A stretch of 64,000 nucleotides of DNA from Marinomonas communis (GCF_004363305.1 NZ_SNZA01000001.1:274902-338901); one strand, 5' to 3'; counted from the stretch's first letter, positions 25,177 to 34,520 are shown. Program-made: numbers and translations. Notes: generated by a model from the sequence alone, not told the origin.

Positions 25177-26277
25177 CTACAGTCTCCCAAATCCAATTTG
25201 GGCCATTTCAGTTAGGCGGCTTTGGGTGCGTCGAAACTCAAATAATAGGGTGCCTGCTTGGTATAGCTGTTCAAGCGGGACTTCAGCTTGAAGGATTAAG
25301 CGTACTCGTTGGTCGTAACACTCGTCGACAAGGCTGATAAATCGTCTCACTGCATCGTCGTTAATGGCGAGAGATACCACACGATCCCCCGTTTTTCCTG
25401 AACCTAGTGCACTGTCTTCGGTGCCGCGGGCTTTGATATGTTCAAAGGCTTCACCACTCAAGCACGGAATTTGACTGACGATGATTTCGTCGAATTGGGA
25501 AGCGAGTTCCATATAGTCTGCAGCGGCGCGTGGGCCAATACATAGGTCTTCAAACCGGAACCATATTTGGTTTTCATTACGTCCTTGAGCTGTTATCGGG
25601 CGATGATTGATTTTTATCGTATCGATCGGGGAGAGTATCGAGGCATTCAAGTAGGCGGTAAATTCTGTTTCAGTTGTAAAGTAAATAGGTCGAGTAGGGC
25701 GGGGCTGAAAGCGATGATCAACATCTCCAGTTAGATGAATGCTTGTAAACGCTTGTGACATTCTATCGATGGTGGGTTGAAAGCGCTCTTTTTGCAGCTG
25801 AGACTGAAACAACCCAGTAATGGCAATGTTTGAAGTGGCTACGATGATGACACCTCGGTCAAGCAATGCACTAACTATACCACCGAGCAGCATGGCATCG
25901 CCGATATCGCTGACAAAGAACTCATCAAAACACAGTACTTGATACTCAGATGCCAAGCGATCAGCGATGGTCAACAAAGGGTTGGCTTGTCCAAAGGTTA
26001 GGTTAAGTTCCCTATGTAGTCTCGCCATAAAGTGATGAAAATGAACTCGCTGCGCCATCCCGCTTGGTAAGGCTCCATAAAAGATATCCATCAGTTTCGT
26101 TTTACCGCGTCCCACGTCTCCCCACAGGTAAATACCTTGCTTAGCATATTGCTCAGTAGTGCTAACTAGGGCCGTGTAAATGGCGTTCAGCTCAGTGATT
26201 GCCTCTTGTTGAGCGTGATCAGTCTTTAATTCCTCAGAGGCACATAAGCGCTGATAAATGTCGGCGGGGGAATTCAT
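25177..26277 (-). CDS. zapE: Cell division protein ZapE (AFG1-like ATPase)
   Basis: A 366-residue AFG1/ZapE-family P-loop ATPase. Walker A is GDVGRGKTKLMD, Walker B is VLCFDEF, followed by VSDIGDAMLLG and the sensor-type ATSN. In E. coli ZapE associates with the Z-ring and supports growth in low oxygen. The ATG at 26277 was chosen over an in-frame TTG five codons earlier. It has no obvious partners among its neighbours. Confidence 0.9.
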   Translation of the reverse strand: MNSPADIYQRLCASEELKTDHAQQEAITELNAIYTALVSTTEQYAKQGIYLWGDVGRGKTKLMDIFYGALPSGMAQRVHFHHFMARLHRELNLTFGQANPLLTIADRLASEYQVLCFDEFFVSDIGDAMLLGGIVSALLDRGVIIVATSNIAITGLFQSQLQKERFQPTIDRMSQAFTSIHLTGDVDHRFQPRPTRPIYFTTETEFTAYLNASILSPIDTIKINHRPITAQGRNENQIWFRFEDLCIGPRAAADYMELASQFDEIIVSQIPCLSGEAFEHIKARGTEDSALGSGKTGDRVVSLAINDDAVRRFISLVDECYDQRVRLILQAEVPLEQLYQAGTLLFEFRRTQSRLTEMAQIGFGRL

Positions 26278-26426
26278 CTTATCTTCTTTCAAAGCTTAAA
26301 CATGGGGCGCTAACATACACTCCACCCCCTTGTACTGCAATGACTTGGCTAGGTGACTTGATATCAGTGAAAGTTATTCGTTTCAGTTTGTCTAAAAAAG
26401 CGGGTGGGCAATTTTATGTAAGGGTC

Positions 26427-26460
26427 AGCCTTATCAGGTGGAGACGCCCTAGATAAGGCT
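26427..26460. repeat. Inverted repeat between hydrolase and zapE
   Basis: AGCCTTATC and GATAAGGCT flank a loop with an extra AGG/CCT pairing. It could act as an attenuating hairpin after the hydrolase gene, but no T-tract follows on the minus strand. Confidence 0.45.
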
Positions 26461-26468
26461 TGATGTTT

Positions 26469-27398
26469 TTAAAGGCGATCTTTAAAAAATGGAATGACTG
26501 AAGACAGCGCTAAATTAACAGCTTCTGGTTGATCATATAGCTCGTAGTGAGAAATACCCTCAGCTACGATAATGTGTTTGTCGTTCGAGGCTGCGCGTCC
26601 ATAGATCTCCATGCCATCTCGGTATGCTCCAAACCCTCCCACTTTGTCTCCTACGACGACTAGAAGTGGTTGAGTAAGCAGTGTCTCGGCATTGAGAAAC
26701 GCATCCCAACCCAATGCCGCTCCGTTAAATGAGAACAGACCGCTGGTTTTCCCGTTTGATCTTTGGCCTCTTGGGGTTTTGTAGTAATCCGTTGCTTCTA
26801 AAACGTCGATATCTGATATCCCTGCTGTTTTGGCGTCTTCAACAGAGTTGGGTAAATAATCCAAGATGTAAGCTTGCTCGCCTTTGGCTTCAGCGGTGCG
26901 TTGTTTGGCAATGGCTTCTAGTGCCGATACAGGGTCGAACTGACTAAAACCTTCTCGTAGTAGCCGACCAAAATTCACACCAGTAATCGATGCTACCGCT
27001 TTAATACGATGGTCAGTGATAGCAGCATGGATGGAATAAGCACCACCGCCACAGATGCCAATAGCTCCAATTTTATTTTCATCTACAAAGGATAAGGACA
27101 TTAAGTAATCGATTGCGAAGCGGATATCTGATGTGCGAATAGATGGGTCTTCGATAAAACGTGGAGATCCACCACTTTCACCCTGAAAGCTGGCATCGAA
27201 AGCAAGTGCAATAAATCCTGCATCGGCTAGTGCGCGAGCGTATATGCTTCCTGATGTTTGTTCTTTACAGCTTCCGATAGGGTGTGTGCTAACGATTGCC
27301 GGATAGGTTTTACTTTCATCAAAGTCGCTAGGTAGATATAAGTGTGCGGCTGATGCCCAGCCTAAATTCTGGTAAGAAACCTGTTTCAATGTACACAT
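26469..27398 (-). CDS. Alpha/beta hydrolase, dienelactone-hydrolase-like, Cys nucleophile (copy 1)
   Basis: A 309-residue alpha/beta hydrolase. The nucleophile elbow reads GAIGICGGGAYS, with Cys in place of Ser as in dienelactone hydrolases. The oxyanion region is STHPIGSCKEQTSG, and the acid and base are likely in VVVGDKVGG and EGISHYELYD. It is a tandem paralogue of the next gene, from which a perfect hairpin separates it. The family includes YcjY-like and xenobiotic hydrolases; the substrate is unknown. A divergent LysR gene beyond the second copy probably regulates both. Confidence 0.85.
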   Translation of the reverse strand: MCTLKQVSYQNLGWASAAHLYLPSDFDESKTYPAIVSTHPIGSCKEQTSGSIYARALADAGFIALAFDASFQGESGGSPRFIEDPSIRTSDIRFAIDYLMSLSFVDENKIGAIGICGGGAYSIHAAITDHRIKAVASITGVNFGRLLREGFSQFDPVSALEAIAKQRTAEAKGEQAYILDYLPNSVEDAKTAGISDIDVLEATDYYKTPRGQRSNGKTSGLFSFNGAALGWDAFLNAETLLTQPLLVVVGDKVGGFGAYRDGMEIYGRAASNDKHIIVAEGISHYELYDQPEAVNLALSSVIPFFKDRL

Positions 27399-27428
27399 TG
27401 GGAAAACCTCAGATTCTGTCGGTATTAT

Positions 27429-27456
27429 CTAAGGCGAGTGTATGGACTCGCCTTAG
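27429..27456. repeat. Perfect 11-bp hairpin between paralogous hydrolase genes
   Basis: CTAAGGCGAGT and ACTCGCCTTAG enclose a six-base loop, just after the stop of hydrolase copy 2. A T-tract is missing on the minus strand, so it may act as an mRNA stabiliser or partial terminator. Confidence 0.6.
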
Positions 27457-27467
27457 AACTTTATTTG

Positions 27468-28382
27468 TTAAAGAGTGCGTTGGAAAAATGGCGCAAGTTT
27501 AGACACAGCTTGATCAACATAATTTGGCAGGTCGTAAAATGACATATGGTTGCCACCTTCGATGATCTCGAGTTGTTTGTCGTTTGAAGCTGCACGTTCA
27601 ATTAGGTTTTCGCTCATCCAACGACTGCCTGCTTGACTGCCTGCGACCATCAATAATGGTTGTGTCAAAAATGCCTCTGCAAGGTAATAGGCATCATAAG
27701 TTACCAACTGGTTTAGGTTGCGCGTCAATGTATAACCGGGTGCATTTGGGTGCGCACAACGAGGCGTGTGGTAATACTCCCAAGCTTCCGCCAACTCTTC
27801 ATTTGGCGCATCTTCCCTACGCATTGGGGCCAAAGGGATTTGCATCAAATCGGCTCCGCTTACATCATTAGTTCTGGCGTTTGAACCAAAGTCTAAATAT
27901 CCCATGGCATCTGTATCAGCGACTGAGCCGTCCCATCCATTTCGAAACATCTGCCCAATGTTAACTGCGCTGACTGTTGCAACGGACTTTATTCTGCGAT
28001 CATTAATCGCAGCATTAGCGGAGTATCCGCCGCCTGCACAGACTCCTAGAGCGCCGATGCGATCAGCGTCTACGTAACCTAAAGTGGTTAAGTAATCAAT
28101 TACAGCGCTAATATCTTCAGTGCGGGTGTATGGGTTTTCCAGCTGTCGAGGCTCGCCAGTGCTTTCCCCTTGATAGGAGGCATCAAATGCAATCGCAATG
28201 AAGCCATTCGCCGCCATATGTTTGGCGTATAACCCAGCCGCTTGTTCTTTAACACCACCGCCAGGATGTGTAACGACAATGGCAGGGTATTTGTTTGATT
28301 CAACAAAGGTGGATGGAAAATAAATGTTTGCAGACATAGTGATACCTGCACCGCTGATGTTTTTAAAAGTCACGTTTTTCAT
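27468..28382 (-). CDS. Alpha/beta hydrolase, dienelactone-hydrolase-like, Cys nucleophile (copy 2)
   Basis: A 304-residue paralogue of copy 1. The nucleophile elbow is GALGVCAGGGYS, again with Cys, the oxyanion region is VTHPGGGVKEQAAG, and the likely His is in EGGNHMSFYD. The ATG at 28382 is 8-9 bases after AGGAG; a GTG three codons earlier overlaps that ribosome site. The two proteins share order and motifs throughout, but with many substitutions, so the duplication is old. It is the first gene of the leftward pair. Confidence 0.85.
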   Translation of the reverse strand: MKNVTFKNISGAGITMSANIYFPSTFVESNKYPAIVVTHPGGGVKEQAAGLYAKHMAANGFIAIAFDASYQGESTGEPRQLENPYTRTEDISAVIDYLTTLGYVDADRIGALGVCAGGGYSANAAINDRRIKSVATVSAVNIGQMFRNGWDGSVADTDAMGYLDFGSNARTNDVSGADLMQIPLAPMRREDAPNEELAEAWEYYHTPRCAHPNAPGYTLTRNLNQLVTYDAYYLAEAFLTQPLLMVAGSQAGSRWMSENLIERAASNDKQLEIIEGGNHMSFYDLPNYVDQAVSKLAPFFQRTL

Positions 28383-28505
28383 GTTCTGCACTCCTAAAGG
28401 TTTGGTAGCGTTGGTTCGTTCAACCGATAGAAAGCAGTTTAGATGGGGTTACCGTATAGAAAAATATGCTAAAACTATCATCATAATTTAGCAGGACTTA
28501 ACAAT

Positions 28506-29432
28506 ATGGCTCTCGATTCTTCTTTATATTCCTCAATGATTTGGTTTTCTCATGTTGCGCAACATGGAGGTTTCACGAAAGCAGCAGATCACTTGGGGGT
28601 GACACGCGCGGCGCTATCTCAGCACGTTAAATCCTTAGAAGAACAGCTAGGGGTTCGTTTGCTTAATAGAACCACTCGTAGCATGTCGCTGACAGAGGAA
28701 GGTCAAAAGCTAATGGATGTGTTAACACCTTCGTTTGATTCTATAGAGCGTGTAGTGACCGAACTTAGAGAAGCCCATGATGAACCGAGTGGTATGATCC
28801 GTATTAATACATCTCGTGTGGCTGCCAACCTTCTGTTGATACCTGTGTTAGATCAGTTTCTTGAAAAGTTTCCCAAGGTGCGCGTGGAGGTGTCTATCAA
28901 TGATGGGTTCTCTAGCATCATTTCTGATGGCATGGATGCGGGGATTCGTCTAGGAGAAAGCTTGGATGAAGGCATGGTTGCGATCCCTATTTCTCCCGCG
29001 ATCACTCCTACCATTGCTGCTTCGCCAAGTTACTTAGACATTTATGGATACCCTAACACTCCTGAAGACTTGGTGGATCATAATTGTCTGGCCTACCGCT
29101 TCTCATCTAGTGGCGCCATCGACAGATGGAAGTTCCAGCATAGTAGTGATCGAGAGCGAACGCTTGAATTTGAGCCTGTAGGAAATGCTATCTTCAACGA
29201 TGATGAGAATATGATTAAAGCCGCATTAAATGGTGTTGGATTGATGAAGCATTTGGATTTGTGTATCGAACCGCATCTCAATGAAGGCCGCTTGGTAAAA
29301 GTACTTGAAGATTGGTGTCAGTCTTTTCCTGGATTTTATCTATATGTGTCCTCAAGAGAGAATATGCCAGCGAAGATTCGAGCCTTGATCGATTTTCTGC
29401 TTGAGCAACGAGGTCAGTTTAGCAAGCTATGA
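28506..29432 (+). CDS. LysR-family transcriptional regulator
   Basis: A 308-residue LysR regulator of the CrgA/YafC type: HTH in GGFTKAADHLGVTRAALSQHVKSL and an effector domain with DGMDAGIRLGES. It is divergent from the two Cys-hydrolase genes, with 123 bp between, and is their most likely regulator. GCAGGA precedes the ATG. Confidence 0.9.
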   Translation: MALDSSLYSSMIWFSHVAQHGGFTKAADHLGVTRAALSQHVKSLEEQLGVRLLNRTTRSMSLTEEGQKLMDVLTPSFDSIERVVTELREAHDEPSGMIRINTSRVAANLLLIPVLDQFLEKFPKVRVEVSINDGFSSIISDGMDAGIRLGESLDEGMVAIPISPAITPTIAASPSYLDIYGYPNTPEDLVDHNCLAYRFSSSGAIDRWKFQHSSDRERTLEFEPVGNAIFNDDENMIKAALNGVGLMKHLDLCIEPHLNEGRLVKVLEDWCQSFPGFYLYVSSRENMPAKIRALIDFLLEQRGQFSKL

Positions 29433-29505
29433 CATGTAGCTAGCAAGGCATTGATTTTCAATTCTTTACCCCCAACTTCATTAGATACAATGAAAGGAGG
29501 TTATA

Positions 29506-30033
29506 ATGATGAGTCGTCATTTTGAGAAAGCCGAAGGTTTATGCGAAGAAAAAGATCCCGCTACCAATGGGTTTGTGTTTAACCAAACAATGTTGCGCAT
29601 TGCAGATCCTGTTCGGTCGCTGGACTTTTACACTCGAGTGATGGGCATGACATTGCTAAGAAAGCTCGACTTCCCAGAAATGGAGTTCAGTTTGTACTTT
29701 TTGACCTATGGCGAAGATTTTTCTGATATCAGTGCCGATGAAGGTAAGCGAACGGCGCAAACGTTTGGTCGTCCAGCAGTGTTGGAGTTGACTCATAACT
29801 GGGGGGACACGGCAGATACGGTGGAATATCACAATGGTAATAGTGATCCACGCGGTTTCGGTCACATTGGTTTTCATGTACCCGACTTAGAAGGGGCGTG
29901 CCAACGCTTTGAGGATTTAGGTGTGACGTTTCAGAAAAAGCTGTCTGACGGTAAGATGAATTATATTGCATTTATTAAAGACCCTGATGGTTATTGGATC
30001 GAGATTTTCGATGCGAATCGTGTCAATGGGTAA
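29506..30033 (+). CDS. gloA: Glyoxalase I (lactoylglutathione lyase), long Zn-type
   Basis: A 175-residue lactoylglutathione lyase that isomerises the hemithioacetal of methylglyoxal and glutathione to S-lactoylglutathione. The metal ligands appear as Gln (FNQTMLRI), Glu (VLELTHNWG), His (FGHIGFHV) and Glu (GYWIEIFD). Gln at the first position and the longer chain mark the Zn-dependent, eukaryote-like class. AAAGGAGG lies 7-8 bases before the first ATG. A second, Ni-type enzyme is encoded at 44676-45098. Confidence 0.92.
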   Translation: MMSRHFEKAEGLCEEKDPATNGFVFNQTMLRIADPVRSLDFYTRVMGMTLLRKLDFPEMEFSLYFLTYGEDFSDISADEGKRTAQTFGRPAVLELTHNWGDTADTVEYHNGNSDPRGFGHIGFHVPDLEGACQRFEDLGVTFQKKLSDGKMNYIAFIKDPDGYWIEIFDANRVNG

Positions 30034-30069
30034 TTAAGTCAACGCATGATCATTAAGCAGTCTATATAA

Positions 30070-30103
30070 AGAGCCAGTTTCAACAAAGTGTGATACTGGC
30101 TCT
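30070..30103. terminator. Terminator-like hairpin between convergent genes
   Basis: AGAGCCAGT and ACTGGCTCT flank a 16-base loop between gloA and the convergent histidine phosphatase gene. T-rich bases follow moderately on both strands. Confidence 0.6.
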
Positions 30104-30111
30104 TAGCTTTA

Positions 30112-30684
30112 TTAAGCATGTATTAATGGGATAACCTCACCAGTGTTTATATTTGGTAGCTGTCTGTGCTGGTAAGGAGCAAGTTTGAACCAAGCTGTTC
30201 GCAGTATCTGCAAAACATCGCCATGTGCAACCAGCAGAATGTTTTCATTTCGGTGGGTCTCTTCTAGCCTTGCTATGACAAGCATAGCTCTTTTAAATAC
30301 CTGATCGGTCGTTTCTACTCGATGAGTAGATCCGCTTGTACCCAATGCATCATGTTGCCATACCGTATCGTAGTAACGATCACTCAGGCCGTCCCATTCG
30401 CCAAAGAAGCGTTCCCGTAATAATGGCTCAATTACGGGTTCAGATAATGAAAGGTTGTCGGTCAGTAATTGAGCGGTTTGTTTTGTTCTGAGGAAGTCGG
30501 AGCAGTAAACGCTTTGTATCTTTAGTTCTTTACATGTGGGTAAGCTATTTATTACTTGCTTCTTACCTTCGCAAGTTAGGCCAAAATGAGTGCACCCTAG
30601 TTTGGGGGCGCTGACAATGATGCCTGCAACATTGGCTTCACTCTGGCCGTGTCTCATTAAGTAATACTGATTGCTGAGAGTCAT
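30112..30684 (-). CDS. Histidine phosphatase family protein
   Basis: A 190-residue member of the phosphoglycerate-mutase-like phosphatase family. The phospho-His is in LMRHGQSEAN, the second His in LVAHGD and the Arg in CSDFLRTKQTA. It follows the phnE gene in the same orientation after an 81-bp gap with a hairpin. It could dephosphorylate an imported phosphate ester or act on a phosphorylated signal. No C-P bond cleavage gene is nearby. The substrate is unknown. Confidence 0.87.
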   Translation of the reverse strand: MTLSNQYYLMRHGQSEANVAGIIVSAPKLGCTHFGLTCEGKKQVINSLPTCKELKIQSVYCSDFLRTKQTAQLLTDNLSLSEPVIEPLLRERFFGEWDGLSDRYYDTVWQHDALGTSGSTHRVETTDQVFKRAMLVIARLEETHRNENILLVAHGDVLQILRTAWFKLAPYQHRQLPNINTGEVIPLIHA

Positions 30685-30716
30685 TTTCTTATAGCTCTGG
30701 GTGATAATTCGAAAGG

Positions 30717-30747
30717 GGGTTAGAACTCTTCTTAAAAGCTCTAACCC
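30717..30747 (-). terminator. Hairpin after phnE
   Basis: On the minus strand GGGTTAGAGCT pairs with AGTTCTAACCC (one mismatch), followed by CCTTTC. It probably attenuates read-through from the transporter operon into the phosphatase gene. Confidence 0.5.
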
Positions 30748-30765
30748 ATGGTTTTAAATCTATGA

Positions 30766-31563
30766 TTAGAGTAGTTTTTTACGAATTTGTACGACGATAA
30801 TCTCTGCAACAATTACCACTGCGAATATTGCAAGTAATGCCATCGCTACTCGCTGCCATTCAAATAGGTTCATGGCATCGCTCAAAACAACGCCAATGCC
30901 ACCAGCTCCGACTAACCCCAATACTGCCGATTCCCGAACATTAATATCCCAGCGGAACAGAACAATACTGAAAAATGCAGGTAGCACTTGAGGCCAATAA
31001 CCCTTCAAAAGTACGGACGCCCAAGAAGCACCTGTGGCGCGCAGTGCCTCGATAGGCCCCATGTTTATCTCCTCGATAGCTTCTGCTAGGAGCTTACCGA
31101 CAAAGCCTACCGAACGAAATGCAATAGCTAATACGCCTGCCAGCACTCCTGGCCCAAAGATTGCGACAAACAATAGTGCCCAAACTAACGAGTTCACTGA
31201 ACGGGATGACACTAGAAAAAATCGTGCGACCCAATGACTAATTGGTGAAGCCACAATATTGTTAGCGTTCATTAAGGCAAATGGGATGGCGAATAGTAAT
31301 GTGACTAGTGTGCCAAGAGTCGCGATGTTTAGAGTCTCGATCATGGCATCGTGAACAGAGATTGAATAAAAAGCAAAGTCAATTGGCCACATCCGTGTAA
31401 ACATGTCAGCCATTTGCTCTGGTGCATCATAGAAAAACTCTGGAATCACTTCGACTGTTCGAATGGACTGTACTAACGCCAGTAATAAGATGAGATAGAC
31501 TGAGTAGCGCGACAACTTTTGTTTTAAAGTAAAACGTTGCCAATGAGAGTGCATAGTGGTCAT
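30766..31563 (-). CDS. phnE: Phosphonate-type ABC transporter permease PhnE (2)
   Basis: A 265-residue permease with about six membrane segments. The conserved loop is EAIEEINMGPIEALRATGAS and the GLVGAGGIGVVLSDAM segment is typical of PhnE. It is 18 bp downstream of a second phnE gene. The two are related but clearly diverged, implying a heterodimeric channel. Confidence 0.9.
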   Translation of the reverse strand: MTTMHSHWQRFTLKQKLSRYSVYLILLLALVQSIRTVEVIPEFFYDAPEQMADMFTRMWPIDFAFYSISVHDAMIETLNIATLGTLVTLLFAIPFALMNANNIVASPISHWVARFFLVSSRSVNSLVWALLFVAIFGPGVLAGVLAIAFRSVGFVGKLLAEAIEEINMGPIEALRATGASWASVLLKGYWPQVLPAFFSIVLFRWDINVRESAVLGLVGAGGIGVVLSDAMNLFEWQRVAMALLAIFAVVIVAEIIVVQIRKKLL

Positions 31564-31581
31564 TTTGATGTCCTCATTGGG

Positions 31582-32376
31582 TTATCTGAAAATGCGACGA
31601 ACAATGTTGGAAAGAAACTCGCCGAACATGATCAGTGCAATGATGGTGATTAAAATAGCGGCAACAAAGTCGTAGTCAAAACGTTGGAAAGCTGAAAAAA
31701 GAGTACCACCAAGCCCGCCTGCGCCGACAATTCCGACCATAGTTGAGTTACGTAAATTCGAGTCTAACTGATAGGTCGAAAAGCCGATGAAACGTGAGAA
31801 AACTTGAGGCATGACTGAAAACAGAATCAGGCTTACAAAGCCTGCTCCAGTCGCGCGTATAGCTTCCACTTGTTTCAAAGAAATTTCTTCGATGGCCTCA
31901 GCAAATAATTTTGCAATAAAACCAATCGATGCAACCACTAACGTGAGAATCCCTGCTAGCGCACCAAAACCAACGCTTTTAACAAACAATATAGCTATGA
32001 TGACAGGATGAAACGTTCGACATAAAGCAATTAGACCACGCATGGGAACCGTCACCCAATTCGGCATCAGGTTCCTCGCAGCAAATAACCCCAAAAACAG
32101 TGATAATATAATCCCTGTAACGCTGGCAATGATGGCTATTTCCAGACTTTCTGCTAGTCCGCTTAGAAGCAGTTCCCAACGAGCGAAGTTGGGTGGAAAC
32201 ATGCGTTCGAAAAGTTGACCCGCATGACCTAAGCCTTCCGAGAAACGCGTCCAATTAAGCCCCATTGCTTGCACAGAATAGAGTAGATAAGTTATCAATA
32301 ATGCCCAAAGCCCAGTAACGAACCAGTTACGTTTGAAGGGGTTATCACGATGAGTAGACGGAGTTATACCAGCCAT
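31582..32376 (-). CDS. phnE: Phosphonate-type ABC transporter permease PhnE (1)
   Basis: A 264-residue permease with [20 protein letters not shown] and [16 protein letters not shown] motifs of the PhnE family. Its start overlaps the phnC stop by 13 bp, which indicates tight coupling. It forms the membrane channel with the second permease. Confidence 0.9.
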   Translation of the reverse strand: MAGITPSTHRDNPFKRNWFVTGLWALLITYLLYSVQAMGLNWTRFSEGLGHAGQLFERMFPPNFARWELLLSGLAESLEIAIIASVTGIILSLFLGLFAARNLMPNWVTVPMRGLIALCRTFHPVIIAILFVKSVGFGALAGILTLVVASIGFIAKLFAEAIEEISLKQVEAIRATGAGFVSLILFSVMPQVFSRFIGFSTYQLDSNLRNSTMVGIVGAGGLGGTLFSAFQRFDYDFVAAILITIIALIMFGEFLSNIVRRIFR

Positions 32377-33149
32377 GACTCACCTCCATAGATTTGTTTT
32401 AGGTGATCATCTGTGATGCCTTCAGGAGCACCATCATAAACCACGACACCCTCACTCATACCTATCATTCTGGTGGCAAAGCGGCGTGCTAAGTTCACAT
32501 CGTGAATGTTAACCAAAGTGGGGATGTTTTTTTCTTCAGCGAATTTTTCTAATAGCTCCATGATTTCAACGGCTGTTTTTGGGTCAAGAGAGGAAGTCGG
32601 CTCGTCCGCCAACAGAATGTGAGGATCTTGCATGACCGCCCGGGCGATGCCGACTCGCTGGCGTTGTCCACCAGACAGGCTGTCTGCGCGTTTGTTTGCA
32701 TGTTCTGTCAACCCAACAGCATCTAATAACTGAAAGGCCATATCGATATCCGCTTGACTGAATTTACGGCGCCATGCGCTCCACGCAGACATATAGCCAA
32801 GTCGGCCTGTGAGTACATTCTCAATCACCGATAGACGTTCTACTAAGTTGTACTCTTGAAACACCATGCCCACGTGACGGCGAAGCTTGCGTAACTGGCT
32901 ACCTTTAGCCAAACAAAGATTCGATTGATGGAAAATGATTTCACCGGCTGTTGGGTCAATAAGCCGATTAATGCAACGTAGTAATGTGCTTTTCCCTGTG
33001 CCAGAAGGGCCGATAATGGCAATGATGCCAGGCGAATTGATTTCAATGTCAATGCCTTTCAAAATGGGGTTTCCAGGGGTGTATTCTTTCTTTAAACCTC
33101 GAATGTATAGTGCATTGGGTGAGACTGGAAAATCTGAGGCGGTTGTCAT
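32364..33149 (-). CDS. phnC: Phosphonate-type ABC transporter ATPase PhnC
   Basis: A 261-residue ABC ATPase. Walker A is GPSGTGKS near 44-51, the signature is [10 protein letters not shown], Walker B is [12 protein letters not shown], and the His switch is in VNIHDVN, as in PhnC. AAAGGA precedes the ATG. It energises phosphonate, phosphite or phosphate-ester import. The order phnD-phnC-phnE-phnE is classical. Confidence 0.92.
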   Translation of the reverse strand: MTTASDFPVSPNALYIRGLKKEYTPGNPILKGIDIEINSPGIIAIIGPSGTGKSTLLRCINRLIDPTAGEIIFHQSNLCLAKGSQLRKLRRHVGMVFQEYNLVERLSVIENVLTGRLGYMSAWSAWRRKFSQADIDMAFQLLDAVGLTEHANKRADSLSGGQRQRVGIARAVMQDPHILLADEPTSSLDPKTAVEIMELLEKFAEEKNIPTLVNIHDVNLARRFATRMIGMSEGVVVYDGAPEGITDDHLKQIYGGESWLV

Positions 33150-33173
33150 AGCAAGTTCCTTTGGGTAAAAGGG

Positions 33174-33241
33174 CCCCTTACCGCATATATGAGCACAGCG
33201 GTAGAGGGGTATCGTAAGACAGAAGGGAGTTGGTACTCCCT
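33174..33241 (-). repeat. Two hairpins in the phnD-phnC gap
   Basis: CCCCTTACCGC (33174-33184) pairs with GCGGTAGAGGGG (33198-33209), and AGGGAGT (33224-33230) pairs with ACTCCCT (33235-33241). Intercistronic hairpins after a binding-protein gene commonly raise its expression relative to the membrane subunits. Confidence 0.6.
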
Positions 33242-33258
33242 AAGTTGGGTAGCAGAGC

Positions 33259-34302
33259 TTAATTAGTGCTCTGCATCGCTTGTTTTTTCGCTGCGGCTTT
33301 CGCAGCTTTCGCTGCATCGGCTTCAGCCAGCTGTTTTAGGCCAGTTTTGGTGTAAGCTGTACCGGAAGCATGAGCAATATCACGGATGACTTTCCAATCT
33401 TCTTTATAGGTGACTGGGTAGAAACGGTCTGCACCACCAAAGGTTTTTTGCATGTCTTCCGAGAAGCGGAAGCTATCAAAGGCTTGCTTGATTTTGGCAA
33501 CAAGATCAGGGTGTAAGTCGTGGGCATAGCCAAACGCAGAGGTTGGGAACTTAGGACTCTTGTAGATGATACGGAAGTCCTTTTCTTCAATACGACCACC
33601 ATCGACCATACGGTGGAATACGTCCGAAGCAACAGGGGCTGCATCGTAGTCGCCTGCTAAAACACCCATGATTGATTGGTCATGTTTACCTGAATATTTT
33701 ACTTGGTAGTCTTTATCTGGCGTAACGCCCACGTACGGGAATAGAGCTCTTGGGGCTAAATTACCTGAGTTGGAAGACGCGGAAGTATGGGCAACTACTT
33801 TACCTTTTAGATCTTCCATTGAGTGGATATCACTGTCTGCACGAGTAATGGTAATTAGGTTATAACCTTGAAATCCATCTGCTGTGCCTTTTACTGCAAT
33901 TGGTACATAACCGCCAAGATTCACTGCGTAGCCCGTTGGGCCGGTTGAAAAGCCTGCGATATGAAGCCGACCTGATCGAATCGCTTCAACTTCGGCAGCA
34001 TTTGAATGCACAGTGTAGTAAATCACTTTTTTGCCAGTGGCTTCACTTAAATACTCTTGAAAGTCATGGAATGCATCCTTGTATACTGCAGGATCCTCTA
34101 CTGGAGTATAAGTGAATACTAAAGTGCTTGGGTTGCGCCATTGAGAAGAGTCTTTAGGGCTGTCAGCAACAAGATCGTGATTCTCATCACAGAATTTATC
34201 GTCAAGAACACCACGATGTGAGCAGTCATCTGCTAATACAGGGCTTGCTACAAAAAGCAAGGAACCCGAAACAATCAAGCTTGTAAGCAGTTTTTTTGAC
34301 AT
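33259..34302 (-). CDS. phnD: Phosphonate-type ABC transporter substrate-binding protein PhnD
   Basis: A 347-residue PhnD-family binding protein with a signal peptide cleaved after ASPVLA near residue 24. The body shows FTYTPVEDPAVYKDAF, the SASSNSGNL ligand-loop and the AAPVASDVFHRM segment of the family. Two Cys residues near the mature N-terminus (DDCSHRG, DKFCDEN) could pair. The tail is Ala/Lys-rich. The ATG at 34302 follows GAGG by nine bases. A sigma-54 promoter lies about 107 bp upstream. The ligand may be a phosphonate, phosphite or phosphate ester. Confidence 0.9.
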   Translation of the reverse strand: MSKKLLTSLIVSGSLLFVASPVLADDCSHRGVLDDKFCDENHDLVADSPKDSSQWRNPSTLVFTYTPVEDPAVYKDAFHDFQEYLSEATGKKVIYYTVHSNAAEVEAIRSGRLHIAGFSTGPTGYAVNLGGYVPIAVKGTADGFQGYNLITITRADSDIHSMEDLKGKVVAHTSASSNSGNLAPRALFPYVGVTPDKDYQVKYSGKHDQSIMGVLAGDYDAAPVASDVFHRMVDGGRIEEKDFRIIYKSPKFPTSAFGYAHDLHPDLVAKIKQAFDSFRFSEDMQKTFGGADRFYPVTYKEDWKVIRDIAHASGTAYTKTGLKQLAEADAAKAAKAAAKKQAMQSTN

Positions 34303-34408
34303 TATGTGTACCTCTTTAAACATTGTTTTTATTGTTATCGCCGGGCGGGAGGAGCCGTTGCCGGAGATGGCTGACTCTGCGTTATAAAGCAGAGGCAGCA
34401 TTTAGATA

Positions 34409-34423
34409 GCAAATCAAATACCA
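34409..34423 (-). promoter_or_regulatory. Sigma-54 promoter of the phnDCEE operon
   Basis: On the minus strand TGGTATTTGATTTGC (then TA) has the GG-N10-GC spacing of the -24/-12 elements. A start near 34397 would leave a leader of about 95 bases before phnD. It fits the adjacent sigma-54 activator gene. Confidence 0.75.
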
Positions 34424-34487
34424 ACATGATTATTCATAATAAAAACATGAGGTTAGGGGACTCTTGTCGATGGGAAGTTAACTTATG

Positions 34488-34501
34488 GGACAGACATGTC
34501 C
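34488..34501. promoter_or_regulatory. Activator site 1 (inner UAS)
   Basis: GGACAGACATGTCC is a perfect GGACA-N4-TGTCC dyad centred about 98 bp upstream of the predicted phnD start. It pairs with site 2 at exactly 33 bp, three helical turns. Confidence 0.65.
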
Positions 34502-34520
34502 ATCCTAAAAATAACAAACG

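Noticed and set aside
34303-34401. 33-codon N-terminal extension of PhnD
   Set aside because: It runs through the leader of the predicted sigma-54 transcript and would bury the signal peptide.
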